From Strigamia acuminata (lineage: Eukaryota > Arthropoda > Chilopoda > Geophilomorpha > Linotaeniidae), in assembly GCA_949358305.1 (NCBI GenBank), contig OX442314.1, positions 33,723,608-33,787,607 on the forward strand: 64,000 nt of DNA. The letters run 5' to 3'. A program made the translations under genes and the position numbers. The notes under the pieces are model-generated. The model was not told where the DNA came from. It saw only the letters and a list, made by a program, of their open reading frames with translations, and did not search any database. Positions within the stretch are counted from its first letter, which is position 1. The number at the start of each line of letters is the position of its first letter. Positions 10,288-22,107 of the stretch are shown in pieces.

Positions 10288-11255
10288 TATAGTCTGCGCA
10301 CGGTATCTTGATGCTAAATTCGTACTGCGCATCCCATTCTGCGCAGACGATTTTCTAATTCCAGTTGTTATTTTGCAGTATTACTATTAAGCCTATTATT
10401 AGGCCTAATATTCCAAAAGTAAAGTAAATAAACAATGGTATTTTGGTATGGCATTTTGGTATGGTATTTTTGTATTTTGGTATGATATTTTGGTATGGTA
10501 TTTTAGTATTTTAGTATGGCATTTTGGTACCATTGGTACCAAATATATTTTGGTACCAATGGTACCAACACCTAATAATCCTAAAATAAAGTAAATAAAC
10601 AACTGTATTTTGGTATTTTGATATGGTATTTTTGTACCATTGGTACCAAATATATTTTGGTATTTTGGTACAGTATTTTGGTATTTTGGTACAGTATTTT
10701 GGTATTTTGGTACGGTATTTTGGTATTTTGGTTTGGTATTTTTGTATTTTGGTACAGTATTTTTGTATTTTGGTACGGTATTGTGGTACCAATGGTACCA
10801 AAATATATTTGGTACCAATGGTACAAAAATACCATTATACTGTTGTTTATTTACTTTATTTTAGGATTATTAGGCCTTGGTACCATTGGTACCAAAACAT
10901 ATCTGGTACCAATGGTACCAAAACATATTTGGTACAAATGGTAACAAAATACCATACCAAAATACCAAAATACTGTACCAAAATACTGTACCAAAATACC
11001 GTACCAAAATACTGTACCAAAATACCGTACCAAAATACCGTACCAAAATACCATACCAAAATACCATACCAAAATGTCATACCAAAATACCATACCAAAA
11101 TGCCATATCAAAGTTGTTTATTTACTTTAATTTAGGATTATTAGGCCTAAATATTGGCTTAATACTGCAAAATAACGACTGGAATTAGAAAATTGTCTGC
11201 GCAGAATGAGATGCGCAGTACGAATTTAGCATCAAGATACCGTGCACAGACTATA
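10288..11255. mobile_element. Foldback element with GGTACC-rich core
   Basis: About 150-bp inverted terminal repeats start TATAGTCTGCGCACGGTATC at the left, with the matching reverse complement at the right. They include a shared TCTGCGCAGA-type palindrome and a TTATTAGGCCTAA segment. The interior consists of arrays of TTTTGGTATT/TTTTGGTACGG motifs on one side and their reverse complements on the other, punctuated by GGTACCAATGGTACC palindromes. All of the long frames here on both strands come from this repeat (repeated WYFG, YQNTK and similar) and are not genes. Ends are uncertain by 2-4 bases because of the TATA sequence. Confidence 0.8.
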
Positions 11256-12736
11256 GGTGAGGATGGCGCAATTTCTAAAAATAAAAAGGAATTGTACCTG
11301 AAATTCATTTTTTACAATTTTGGCCACATCAATAACGATAGTGCTACGTAGAAGGTGCAAATATTTTGTCTGATAAAAAAAATTAACTATAAAACATTGT
11401 ATTCACCTGATGCAAATGTAATCACATATTTTTTTTAAAAATTACCTCTTCACACTGCAAAGGTAATATTTCTGGAGCATCAGAGCTAACAGCTAATTGC
11501 AGATGTGTCATCATCTATGTTGGGTGCATTCAAGTTGATCAAATTGTTCTACCAAGAGAAAACAATAATAATAAAAAAAAAATTATAAAAGTATTTAATA
11601 CTATTTTATGTTTGATACCTTCAGCTTCCGTTTCCAACGCCTCAACACAGCTTTAAATCTGTTTTTGTAAGATTGTTTTTCCATCATTAAAGCAATAAAC
11701 AAAATGTGGAAAAACAAAATGTGGTCGTAACAAAATGTGGGGAAATGCGTGGAAAACAAAATAAAAACAAAATGCGCTCCACGGAAAGCGCGAAAAACAA
11801 ATTTTATTTTATTGTTTAAAGCCTTACCCGTTTGGTTTCATGATGATGATGCGCCAAAGGATCACAGCTCCACCTGGTTGCGGGGTCTGCAACAGGCTGC
11901 ACAAGAAACGAGAAGCGCGAGAGCTGCACCAAGTTGCCTTGTGTTGCAGGTCAGTGACACAGCCTGTCACAAACTACCCATCAAGGACTGTGACTATGTA
12001 TAACTAAAATAATAACAAATTTAAGTTGAAATTTAAGTAGAAATAATTTTTTAAATAATAATGCAATCATACATGTTGTATTTTTGAAGTATAAAATTAA
12101 TGCGACTGTATAATTAGCAGCAAACACGATATATTTTCTTCCAACAATTGAAGCATGCCTTTCTAAATTGGTGGCCATGGGTTTGAAAATTTCCGTTCTA
12201 TAGGAATAACTGCTGGTGCCTGGACTTGAAAATATACATTGAATTGTATAAACTAATACATGATGGAAGTTGAAAACAAATACTCCGTAGTACATAATTA
12301 TTTGCAAGAATAAAACACTTTTCGAAAATTAAACATAGTATATCTTCCAAAACTGGAGAAACACCCAAAAGGAACTAAACGATCAACACAAAATGGCCAT
12401 TATGAAAACTGCCCATCAGTAAACAATATTTCCAAAGCACATAGCACGACAACGGAGCAACGCATCGCGATGGGACACACACCAAACGAATCTGGTAAAA
12501 AATCGAACAAGAAACATTATTTAAACACATTTAAACGATAATAATTTTTTGCAGATGAGTGAAGAAGCAATTTAGCACACTAAACCCACATTGACGTTTT
12601 TGCCATCCGGGAATTTAACTAACTTAAAATCTAATAAGCTAAGCTAAGTCGCAAGTGAATGCTGTTTACAGGACTTATAATCAAATGTGGCTCTGTGGGT
12701 TGTCTAGGGGTGTTTTAAATAAAGGAAAAGTATAGT
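11256..12736. other. Intergenic stretch, no gene seen
   Basis: Apart from three copies of AACAAAATGTGG near 11698-11745, I see no repeats, domains or RNA genes. Open frames are short and without motifs. Confidence 0.6.
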
Positions 12737-14484
12737 TGTGATGATTACAAATCCGTATTTATCAATGTTCACAATAGATGGCGCTGTTTACCAAACGCGC
12801 GTAATTCAAACTCGATAAAACTAAAAAGTGTGATAAATAATTATTTAGACACGGTGAATAAAATATAACTATTTTATTCGATATAAACTAAGTATTATTT
12901 ACTTGACAAAGTTGATTCTATCGAATCAATATCCACATTACTTACCTGTCGAAGGGGGCCAATTGAACCCTTCCCACCCCCAACTGGGCCCATCTGGACA
13001 TAGTCATATATTAGGTCCGGACTAGTGACCCACGAATCCACCGATTCGTACGCTGATTGGCTGTCGCCAATCTAGTAGTTCTACAGAACTATATAAGCAT
13101 CAGTTTCTCACCCACTAACCCCCCTGGCTTGATAACTGAACACGTATATTGTCTGTAGTTGAATTGTTATCGTTTGATTTCATTATTCTCTATCGACACA
13201 TCAGGCCACCTCAGTTCTCCACAATTAGTATTCATTACTATTTTGTTATTACTGTTGTAGGGCATTTTCGGGAAGACCAACCCGGTAATAGACATGCATC
13301 CGCATGAAATGGTCCCGTAACGTTAGCTTGCTATTCTACGGGACAGTTAGACTTCGTACGGTGGCTTAATATAACGGTCGTATACAGTACGACCTTGCTA
13401 AATGAAAGTAGGTCCCTCAGCTAACTGGCCTCAGTCCGCTGCAGGATGGCTGTTGTAAACAGCCCACGCAGGTTCCCGTCTTTCTACGATTGGTCCTTCC
13501 GCTCGTTAAAAGTCGGTAAAGGCCTAATGCACAGGTAACACGCCGGGTTGGTAGCCCGTGAGTAATATCTTCAAGATGTTGCGATAAATAACTACCTGGA
13601 TAATGGTAATCCAACGGCAGTGGCCAAGTAATATTTTACCCGGTGCTCGATCATTGGATCCCGCCATCGTAAGGCATGCTGGCGGATGGAGGAGTCAAAT
13701 CCTCCCGCGATGGTTCTCTCGACCGTCGTGACAGTCCCCGCCCCATCGTACCCTCCGGGTTAGTAACCCGTGAACAGGAGTTGAACAACACTGTGTTAAA
13801 CAAATTACTCGGGCATTGGTAATCCTGTATTGGCAATATCTTTTAAACCCGGTAAGTCCATAGAAATGTTTACCTGGTGGTTGGTACCACCGATAGCGAA
13901 TTAAAGCGTACAATTAAATACTCGGCGCCTGATCACGAGATCTTGTCGTCGTAAGGCATGCTGGCGGATGGAGTCTCAACAACTCCCGCGACGTTCTCTC
14001 AATTGTCGTGACGGTCCCCGCCCAATTAATATTTTTATAACAATTCATTTGTTATATTCCATTAATCACTTTACATTTATTCATTTGGAACATGGAATAT
14101 TCTGCCGAATATTCCTATTTATGCGAAGGACTCTTCGCATCATTAGATACTCGAGCTGCGGACCAAATACGTCTCCGTAGCGTTATTTGTGACGATGCCG
14201 CAAGTCAGCCGTCCCTTTTGGCTTCGCCCGGATCCTCAACCAGTTGATGCCGCCCGTTTACACGCGTCAAGAACCCAATTATGTTATCATTAATATTTAG
14301 TAATAAATATGTTATGTCACACTAAAACTGTAAGTTATTTCTATTCGAACACGTATTCATATCTGTGAAGACTTCCGTAGCTTATCTCGGTTAGGTTGTT
14401 GCTACTCCTAGCAACGTCTTGTTTAAACCGATTATTTACCTATCTTAAATGGCTATTAAATCAGCCAAAAGTAGAATCGTCACA
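12737..14484 (+). repeat. 5' LTR of element C
   Basis: 1748 bp, TG...CA ends. It carries a TATA box TATATAAG at 13090-13097 and an AATAAA signal at 14302-14307. An internal duplicated unit appears at 13543 and 13755 (CGGGTTNGTANCCCGTGA) and at 13671 and 13953 (AAGGCATGCTGGCGGATGGA), giving the LTR a repeated, hairpin-rich middle. It should provide promoter and polyadenylation signals. Confidence 0.92.
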
Positions 14485-14486
14485 AG

Positions 14487-14504
14487 TGGAGGTTCTACCG
14501 AGAT
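14487..14504 (+). promoter_or_regulatory. Primer-binding site of element C (tRNA-Gln-like)
   Basis: TGGAGGTTCTACCGAGAT starts two bases after the 5' LTR. It is complementary, with one or two mismatches, to the 3' end of eukaryotic tRNA-Gln (…AATCTCGGTGGAACCT plus CCA), as I remember that tRNA. The position is exactly where reverse transcription primes in LTR elements. Confidence 0.7.
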
Positions 14505-15611
14505 AGGCTGCATAAATTTAAAATAAATTTTGAAGTTTTGTGCCTATGATGAATTCGAGTAGTGTAACATTTTACGGTGATTTTTGTGTGTAAAAATAAA
14601 TTTCGTTTGAGATTTATAAGTGTCTAATATATTTTATTTTTGTCTTAAAATTTGTTGAAAAGCATAATAAGTGTAACTCACTTTGTTCTTTATTCTCCGC
14701 CGTGGAAATTATACGTTTTAACAAATTAATAATTTCTACCGCGTGGTCAGGCCTAAAGGCCCAACCCCGAGAGTATGAATCTTGCCCAAACTTGTTGAAG
14801 TTGACCCCGCCCGGGTAGCGTCATTTTGTCGCCGACAAATCTGACAAAACCACGCGGTCGGGCCTAATTTTGAAAAGTTGACTTTTGATGGAATTCTTAA
14901 AGAATTCTATCAATTTAACAGTTGTTTTTATTTTAGAAATGTTTTTCATATGTATTTTGCTTGAGACTTCAAGTTAAACCTAAATTTATTTGCCTAAATA
15001 AATTAGAAAGAAAATTTACATTTTTCAGAGAAGTAAAATTTATATTTTATTTAGAATGGGTTTACCTTATTTTACAGACTTGATCTACATTAAAATGTTG
15101 GTTAAAAATCGTGATCTCAAGTCATTGAAATCGAATTTTACGAATGGAATACCATTCGAATTTTAGCGAAGAAGAATTCTCGCTGTTGTGTTGCCTAGCA
15201 ACCCGTGTTGTGCAGAAAAGCCGTCGATTCAAACGAATCGGCGCGTCTTTTGAAATTACGAGTTTTAAAACTTTAAAAAATTCCATAAAGGTGATCATTC
15301 ATTTATTAATAAATGCGGTGATATTTTAAAATACTTTGAAAAGTATCCATTTTGTTTGGTGACTACGTCATAACACTGGAATCTGTCAAGATTACGGTTC
15401 CACGAACTTGATGATTTCCACCAATCTCGGACGAGATTGGACTCTCGTGAGACTAGCGTTGATACTTGACCAATCAGAGAGGTGTATCGAAGTACCCATA
15501 CTTCCTTTCGAACTAGTGTGACCACTGCTTCGTTTGCGATCCTCCTGAACGTTTGCAACTTCATCGTTATCTCTCAGACTTAGGAAATTTTCTTGGTTTT
15601 TAAGTTTAGTT
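14505..15611 (+). other. Untranslated leader of element C
   Basis: About 1.1 kb between the primer-binding site and the Gag ATG, without a long frame. It contains an inverted pair ACCGCGTGGT (near 14740) and ACCACGCGGT (near 14850), each followed by a GG(T/C)C(A/G)GGCCT-like sequence. This could form a long-range hairpin of the kind used for RNA packaging, but that function is only a guess. Confidence 0.5.
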
Positions 15612-17849
15612 ATGACTAATAACCAGCATCACATGAACACCCGTGGTAAGGAAAGAACTTGTTTGACCGGTGGAATGAATCTATCCGGGTTTGTACCCGT
15701 TCCTAATGGAATTGAAGAAGTGGGAAACCACGCGGTCCATAATGGCGTTTCAAATGAAACAGCCGGACCATCTGGAGAGAATAGGGCTCCACGTGAACCT
15801 GCTCCGCCTGGAGAAGAGGAATGCATTCCTGAAGGTTCTCATTTAGGCCGAGGCGGCCTACTATTTTGTCAGGATCACGGTTTGAACCCAAACCAATTTA
15901 GATCTTTGACCGAAGTGTTAGATTTTGTGCATGCGCCTCGTGCTACGTCGGAGCAACCTCATTCCCCAGCCAGCCAGAGATTAAACAATTTCAGTCCCAC
16001 CCCTTCGACGCCTATTTCTAGATATAGAAATAAAACTGCGCAACAACCTCCTAGACAAACTCAACCGAATTTGACACCAGGAGATTTTAATCGTGCTTTC
16101 TAACAACGATTACGAGCGAATAACTTCGCTCGCAACCAACAAAGGGGATTTACTAATCCTGGAAATTTTGAGAATACGTTCAACAGAGCGAATATGGGTC
16201 CGCCGAATATGGCCAACCCTACTCCAAGTTTCCCCAACGGATCAACTAGCTGTCCGAATCTCGCTGGAAATTTGAATCCAAATTTAAATGTGACTAGAGG
16301 TCCAAACTACCGTTTTGACCCAAATTCTAGATTTGCAAACAATTCTAGTCCCGCACCTAACTTGCAAAAGGGTCACTCAGTTCCTCCGAACTCGAATAAC
16401 CCAAATAATTTGAACGATTTAAATAATCCTTCTACTAGAACTCAAGGAAATTCAAATAATTATTTGAATCAGGGTACGCCAGGTAATTCGAACTATCGTC
16501 CGAATTTTGGTAATCAAGAAAGTTCGAACAACCGTCCGAATTTTGACAATCAGGGTAATTCTAATAATCATTCGAATTATGGGAACCAAAGTCATTCGAA
16601 CTTTGGTAACCACGGTAGGTCAAATCAAGGAGGGTCGAATAATTTCAACCCCAATAATGGTGGCTCAAGTCAAAATAACTCGAGTCAAACAAACAATGGC
16701 GGATCGTCAAATGACAATTCGCGCCCCCCCAGTAGCTTTGGAATGACGGCTGATGACCTCGCGTCAATTGCCACGACCATGCACAAATTGATGCAGGCAG
16801 AAAAAAGTTCCGCCATTGTCCCTCAAACTAATTGTTTGAAGCCCCCAGACATTCCCGTATTCTCCGGAAAAGCAGAAGAAAGCGAACGCTTTCTCACCAT
16901 TGTAAAAAATGTCGCTTTCCTGCGAAACATGTCACTCGATGACATGCTTGTTAAAGGCGTAGCCGGTTATCTAACCGAGCAAGCGCATGGTTGGTTTCAT
17001 GAAAGGAGAGAAGATTTCATATCTTGGGAAGTATTTGAACAGGCGTTCAAAGAACGGTTTGTAGCCACTCGACAAGAGCGGACGAACCAACTAACTAAGT
17101 TGAGACAACTCGAAACAGAAAGTCTTTATGACTTTATGCACAAATATTACCAGTTATGGATATTGCAAGACAGTCTTGATGCAAAAGGGGCTGGATGTCT
17201 TTTTATCGGGAGTGTAACTCCTGCTAACGATTTGCTTTTGCATACGCAAGGCATAGCGGATTTACCTCTGACAGAGATTTATACCGTTATAACAAAAAAT
17301 AAAGGTCTGTACAGTCGTACAGCTAATGGAGTAAAGGAAAATAATTCCAATCCAGTTGTTTTCCCACCTCGGAAAACAGACACTCGTCCTCAGTTGAAGA
17401 CAAATGCTAAATCCTTAACTTTGGATTCACAAGAACAACTTAATATTTGTGATGAAGAGTTACCTGAGGAGTGTGAGGCCGTTTATTTAATAAATGGAGT
17501 AGTAGATCAGACCAGACGTGGTCAAATAGTCTGTTATAACTGTAAACAGCCCGGACATGTGCGTCGGGAATGTACAAATCCAAAACCACGTACAAATTTC
17601 AACTCTGAAGAGTTGCAAAAACGAAGTACCCCGGATTCCCCGACTGTGGATCCTACTTCTAAACGTCCTAATAATAGGTGGATAACTCAAGAAGTGTTGG
17701 ATGCAACACTAGATGCTAAACTTGATGCGAAATTAAATACTTTTGAAAATAAGTTACAAACTTCGCTGACCAACTCGTTGGCGGAAATGGTCAAAACTTT
17801 GATCAAGCCCGAATCGACAGATTCAAGTGCTACTAGTTCAAAAAACTAG
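15612..17849 (+). pseudogene. gag: Gag of element C, one in-frame stop at 16101-16103
   Basis: The ATG at 15612 opens a frame that meets TAA at 16101-16103 and then stays open in the same frame to TAG at 17847-17849. The natural Gag would be about 745 residues. The first ~165 residues are Pro/Ser-rich. An Asn/Ser/Gly-rich low-complexity stretch (about 16200-16720) follows, then a Gag capsid-like domain (about 16840-17320, with ESERFLTIVKNVAFLRNMS and WEVFEQAFKERFVATRQERT). Next is one zinc knuckle, CYNCKQPGHVRREC (about 17530), and a helical C-terminus. The single stop could be a mutation in this copy or read through; one nonsense substitution is the simpler view. The last codons overlap the frameshift site. 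Confidence 0.85.
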
Positions 17850-20800
17850 ATCCGGGGGACGAAGGTTTATTCCATCCCCCAGAAGTAGCTAATGCTACAT
17901 CGGAGACTTTATTTATGGATGTAGACACTGCTTGTCTAGACATAGCCACTAGTCATAGTGGCGGAGTGGATGAAAATCTGCAAAAAATGACAGAACAATT
18001 AAAAAATCTGACATTGTTTCCACACAAGTGCTACACGAAGAAATTCTGTAGACTCCGCCGACTCAACAGAGTCACAGGTGGTAATAATTTGCACAATATT
18101 ACTTTAGGTAATAATAAAGATGATCCTCGAATGAAGATCACAATTGGTGGGCTCACCTACAACGCGCTCATGGATACAGGAGCATCTCAATGTTACATTG
18201 GGGAACAACTCTTGTCTGAAACTCAGGCTTTGCCAGAATTTTTGCAAGAAGCCCCCAGAAACATGTTGGTTAACGCTGTAGGCGTAGCACACAAGCCTGT
18301 CGGACAAATAACTTTGTGCGTGCAATGGGCTGATGAATTTACACCAATGAATTTCATCGTTTTAGCAAAACGCGTTTGTGGCTTGATACTTGGTCACAAT
18401 TTCATGCGCAGACAGAAAATTAGTCCGCATCCACATTTACAAGAGTTCTCTTGTGCAGATAAACCCAATTGGTCCGCCCCTTATGAGTCGGAAGAAGCCA
18501 ATTTGGCCCTCGCCCCGTTGAATCGAATTACTTTCGATTATTTAGAACTGTCGTCCACTCTCAACTCAATTGAGTTAACAGACACTCCTGTGTTGACTTG
18601 GGATGAAAAATTAGTTGAGGAGAGCGACTGCACTCCAGAACAACGACTAGCACTTCGCGAAGTGGTTAACTCGATACCGAATGTATTTCGTGATCAAGTT
18701 GGGTGCACTAACGTGACCCAGCATCGTATTAAATTCAAAGAAGGGCATTCATTGCCCAAAATGCAGTATAGAATGTATAACCCGGCCAAGAGAGCCATTA
18801 TGACCAAACTAGCTGCAGAATTGGAACAGGATGGACTCATTGAAAAGGCCAAAGGGCCTTTTATAAGTCATCCAGTTATCGCTGCGAAGCCTGACGGCTC
18901 GTATAGGATGTGCATTGACTACCGGTGGCTGAATGCCATCACCGAAGTCGAGGTAATACAAATGCCAAGTATTGACCTTTTATTGCATAATACTGGTCCG
19001 GCAAAGTATTTTATGTTCATTGACCTTGTCAAAGGTTACTATCAGGTCGAAATGTGTGAGGAAGATCGTCCAAAGACGGCTTTTTATACACCAAATGGTC
19101 CATATCAATTTGTGCGAATGCCATTCGGCCTTTGCAATGCGCCTTGCACTTTCCAGCGTCTGATGGAAGGCATTTTAGGCTCAGCTTTGCAAGACTACGC
19201 GTTAGTCTATTTAGATGACGTAATTGTGTATTCAGATAATTGGGATAATCATCTCAAACACGTTCGAGATGTTTTGGAAAGGCTTAACCAAGCCAACATG
19301 ACAATAAATAAAGCGAAATCTCGTTTTGGGCGTACAGAATTAAAATTCTTGGGCCACTGGATTAAACCCGAAGGTCTCTTCGGTGATCCCGATAAAATAT
19401 CGGCGATTATGAAATTTCCCACCCCCACGTGTGCTAAAGACATTCAGCGCTTTCACGGCATGACTAACTTCTTCAGGAAGTTTGTTCCAAATCACGGAAC
19501 TATTGCCGCACCATACACACGTATGATGAATGAGAAAACTCCATTTGAATGGGGAGATGAGCAGACAGAAGCTTTTAATAAAATTAAAGAGCTACTTTGT
19601 GGCGACAATTGTCTACACAAACCAGACATGACTCTGCCATTTGTCGTCATGACTGACGCTTCTCACGAAGGCTTAGGAGCTGTCCTTTGCCAAGACGTCG
19701 ATATATTCGACGAAAAGAAGCAGAAAAACATTTCTGTACCCAGACCCGTTGCTTACGCAAGCAAAGTTTTACGTGGAGCGGAGAAGCGTTATACAACGCC
19801 CGAACTTGAATGTCTCGCAGTCGGGTATGCTATTGATCGATTTAAACCATATCTCGAATATGGCACATTCACTTTGGAATCAGATGCTGAAGCATTGAAA
19901 TGGTTGATGCGAACGCCTGAACCATCTGGGAAATTTGGCCGATGGGCCTTAAGAATCCAATGTGGAAATTTTAAAATTGTTTTTCGAAAAGGTGCTGCTA
20001 ATCAAGTTGCAGATGCACTTTCTAGAGCCCCACTAACAGAGGAAGACATTCCTCTTCGAGATCATGTGGAACCTATCGAAATTAAACAATACTGGCCTGA
20101 ATGGGACGGAAATCCTTCTGTTTCATTAAATCGTGCCCCAGAAAAACGAGAATTTTTGGCTAGTATGCGTTCCTATTTTTCAGAAAATTCTAAAGAATGT
20201 TCTGAAGAAAGGGAGGGGGAGGAAGTACAAGAAACCTTGTACAGTGCGTTGACAGAAGTACTTAAGGAAGTCCCTCCTACAAGGAGAGAAATAATAGATG
20301 CTCAGTTACTAGATACTGAATGCAAACGCATTCGGGAATATTTATTGAATGACAAGGTTGTTGGGATACCACAATCTGAAATAAAAGAGTGGAAAAACAA
20401 AGTCAAAAACTATTGTTTGGACAAAAAAGAAAAAGATGGTGATCAAATGATCATCTATTTTAACCCTTCGTTCAAAGAGGAATTAAACGATTCGGGAAAT
20501 GGCTTTAAAGCCGTTGTACCCAGTGCACTTGTAAAGCGAGTACTCTTCGCTTGTCATGGCCACCCCCTAAGCGGTCACGCTGGGATGAGTAAGACTCTTA
20601 AAAAAACTCGTTTAATATATTTCTGGCCTGGTATGAGTAGAAGTGTCAGGAACTACGTCAAAAGCTGCACGCACTGTGCCCAGTACAAGCCTATTCAACA
20701 GAAAAGGCACGCAGCTCCTTACATACCGCATAACATGACCAATCCTTGGGAATGTATCAACATGGACTTGATGGGCCCAAAACCCGCGGGAAGGTCCCAA

Positions 20801-21094
20801 AACCAGTATATTTTTGTCATTTTTGACAATTGTACCAAGTTCGTTGAAATTAAGGTTTTGACCAAAGCCACGAGCGCTAACTGCGTTCAAGAATTAAGAT
20901 CTGTTACAAACAGATGGGGGCACCCCAAAAAGATTGTGAGCGATAACGGAAAACAATTCGTTTCCGATATTTACAATGAGTATTGCGAAATGTACAACAT
21001 TCGCCCGGCTCATACGAGCACGTCTCATGCCCAGGCGAACCCGACAATCCATTTGACAAAGAAAATCCAGAAAAATATGTCAGAGTACTATTAG
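17837..21094 (+). pseudogene. pol: Pol of element C (PR-RT-RNase H-IN), integrase truncated
   Basis: Open in the -1 frame relative to Gag; first internal ATG at 17915. Domains in order: aspartic protease (LMDTGASQCYIG, about 18160-18200); RT with RMCIDYRWLNAI, MPFGLCNAPCTFQRL and catalytic YLDD (about 19207-19218); RNase H (MTDASHEGLGAVLC, TPELECLAVGYA, VADALSRAP); integrase zinc-binding HHCC (HGHPLSGHAG ... CTHCAQYK); and core motifs MDLMGP and VSDNGKQF. The frame then fails right after SHAQAN (about 21040): the segment that should carry the third catalytic residue, the Glu of D,D-E, is absent and the frame ends at 21094. The integrase of this copy should therefore be inactive, although PR, RT and RNase H look intact. 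Confidence 0.88.
17840..17880 (+). promoter_or_regulatory. -1 ribosomal frameshift signal of element C
   Basis: A AAA AAC at 17840-17846 lies in the Gag frame immediately before the Gag TAG (17847-17849). After a 7-nt spacer, GGGGGA (17854-17859) can pair with TCCCCC (17875-17880), with further partial pairing inside the loop. The -1 frame is open from 17837 through Pol. This is the same heptamer as in element A. Confidence 0.8.
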
Positions 21095-21873
21095 ATATAT
21101 TACGTAGATCGCATCAAGAGATGCATCGCAGAATTCAATTGAATTTTGAACGACATAGAAAAATACACGAACAAAAGTTCGTAATTACGGAGTTTGAAGT
21201 TGGAGATTTAGTCTGGAAACAGACTCACATCCTCTCTTGCGCAGATAAAAATATTTCTGCTGGTTTCGCTGAGAAGAGAGATGGACCGTGGGAAATTACT
21301 AAAGTACTTCCAGGCGGAGCGTATAAATTACGCAAATTAGCTGATGGTTCGATTGAAAAATCAGTAAATATTAAAGCGTTGTATCCCTATACGCCTTCAT
21401 ACCCGATTGAGACGTGGAAAGTAGGACAAAAGTCCGCCTCTTACTCAGCACAAGAAAATCCTAAATGGATGGACGAAAGTAATCAACTTCCGGATGCTGA
21501 GGAAATGGAATTAATTCCTGAAACTTCTTCAGAAATTCCAATAGAATTGTCCGACTCAACTCCAGTGCAGATTGACAAATCTGCGCCCACAAAGTCTAGA
21601 CATAGACACAGACAACGATTAACTGCTATGGAAAGGAAAGCGGTGTTAAAAAGAGGCGAAGTTCCAAAGAAACCGCCTCGAAAACCCCGCAAACCCCAAC
21701 CGATAGTTCCTCGAACTAGCGCTCGTCCACGACGAGAACGAAAACCAAATCCTAAATATGCAGATGAAAATTTCGTGCGAAACATCACTGCAGTATTTAA
21801 AAAACCATACCAACAGCGAGGAAAAGGGCCGCTATACCACGCGCGGCATTATCTAGCGCGGCGCCGCTATTAG
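21043..21873 (+). pseudogene. Integrase C-terminal remainder of element C, shifted frame
   Basis: A second frame picks up where Pol breaks (from about 21043, PDNPFDKENPEKYV...). It encodes a helical linker (SHQEMHRRIQLNFERHRKIHEQ), then a Gypsy integrase C-terminal SH3-like part (FEVGDLVWKQTH, GPWEITKVLPGGAYKLRKLADG), then a basic Pro-rich tail. The frame ends at 21873, where GC-rich tandem repeats begin. The last residues (ARHYLARRRY) are probably repeat sequence, not ancestral Pol. The missing piece between the two frames is a deletion. Confidence 0.75.
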
Positions 21874-22025
21874 TCATAACCGTGTAATGTCTAATAGAGG
21901 CGCCGCTATTGGTCATAACCGTGTAATGACTAATAGCGGCGGCCGCTGTTGGCCATAGCACGAGTATGAATAATAGCGGCGGTTGCTGTTGGCCATAGCA
22001 CGAGTATGACGTAGCGCGGCACGAA
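21850..22025. repeat. GC-rich 40-bp tandem repeat, left flank of nested segment
   Basis: About four units of 39-40 bp, each with a GCGGC(G/C)CGCT-type core followed by ATTRGTCATAACCGTGTAATG or a variant (GTTGGCCATAGCACGAGTATG). The array ends in TAGCGCGGCACG. Similar AATAGCGGCGCCGCTATT and GCGCGGCACG motifs recur in inverted order at 23332-23490, on the other side of the antisense pseudogene. The pair could be the ends of a TIR element nested in element C. Confidence 0.65.
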
Positions 22026-22107
22026 ATATGTTAGTTAAAAAGTTTATAAACTTAAAAAAATCACTGAAAAGTTCACTGAAAACTGTTATAAAAATGCACT
22101 GAAAAGA

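Noticed and set aside
10620-11060. Regular short repeats that might suggest a CRISPR array
   Set aside because: No unique spacers; repeats are simple-sequence arrays in a eukaryotic foldback element.
10405-11188. Many overlapping frames of 65-170 residues
   Set aside because: All are translations of the TTTTGGTAT/GGTACC repeat of the foldback element.
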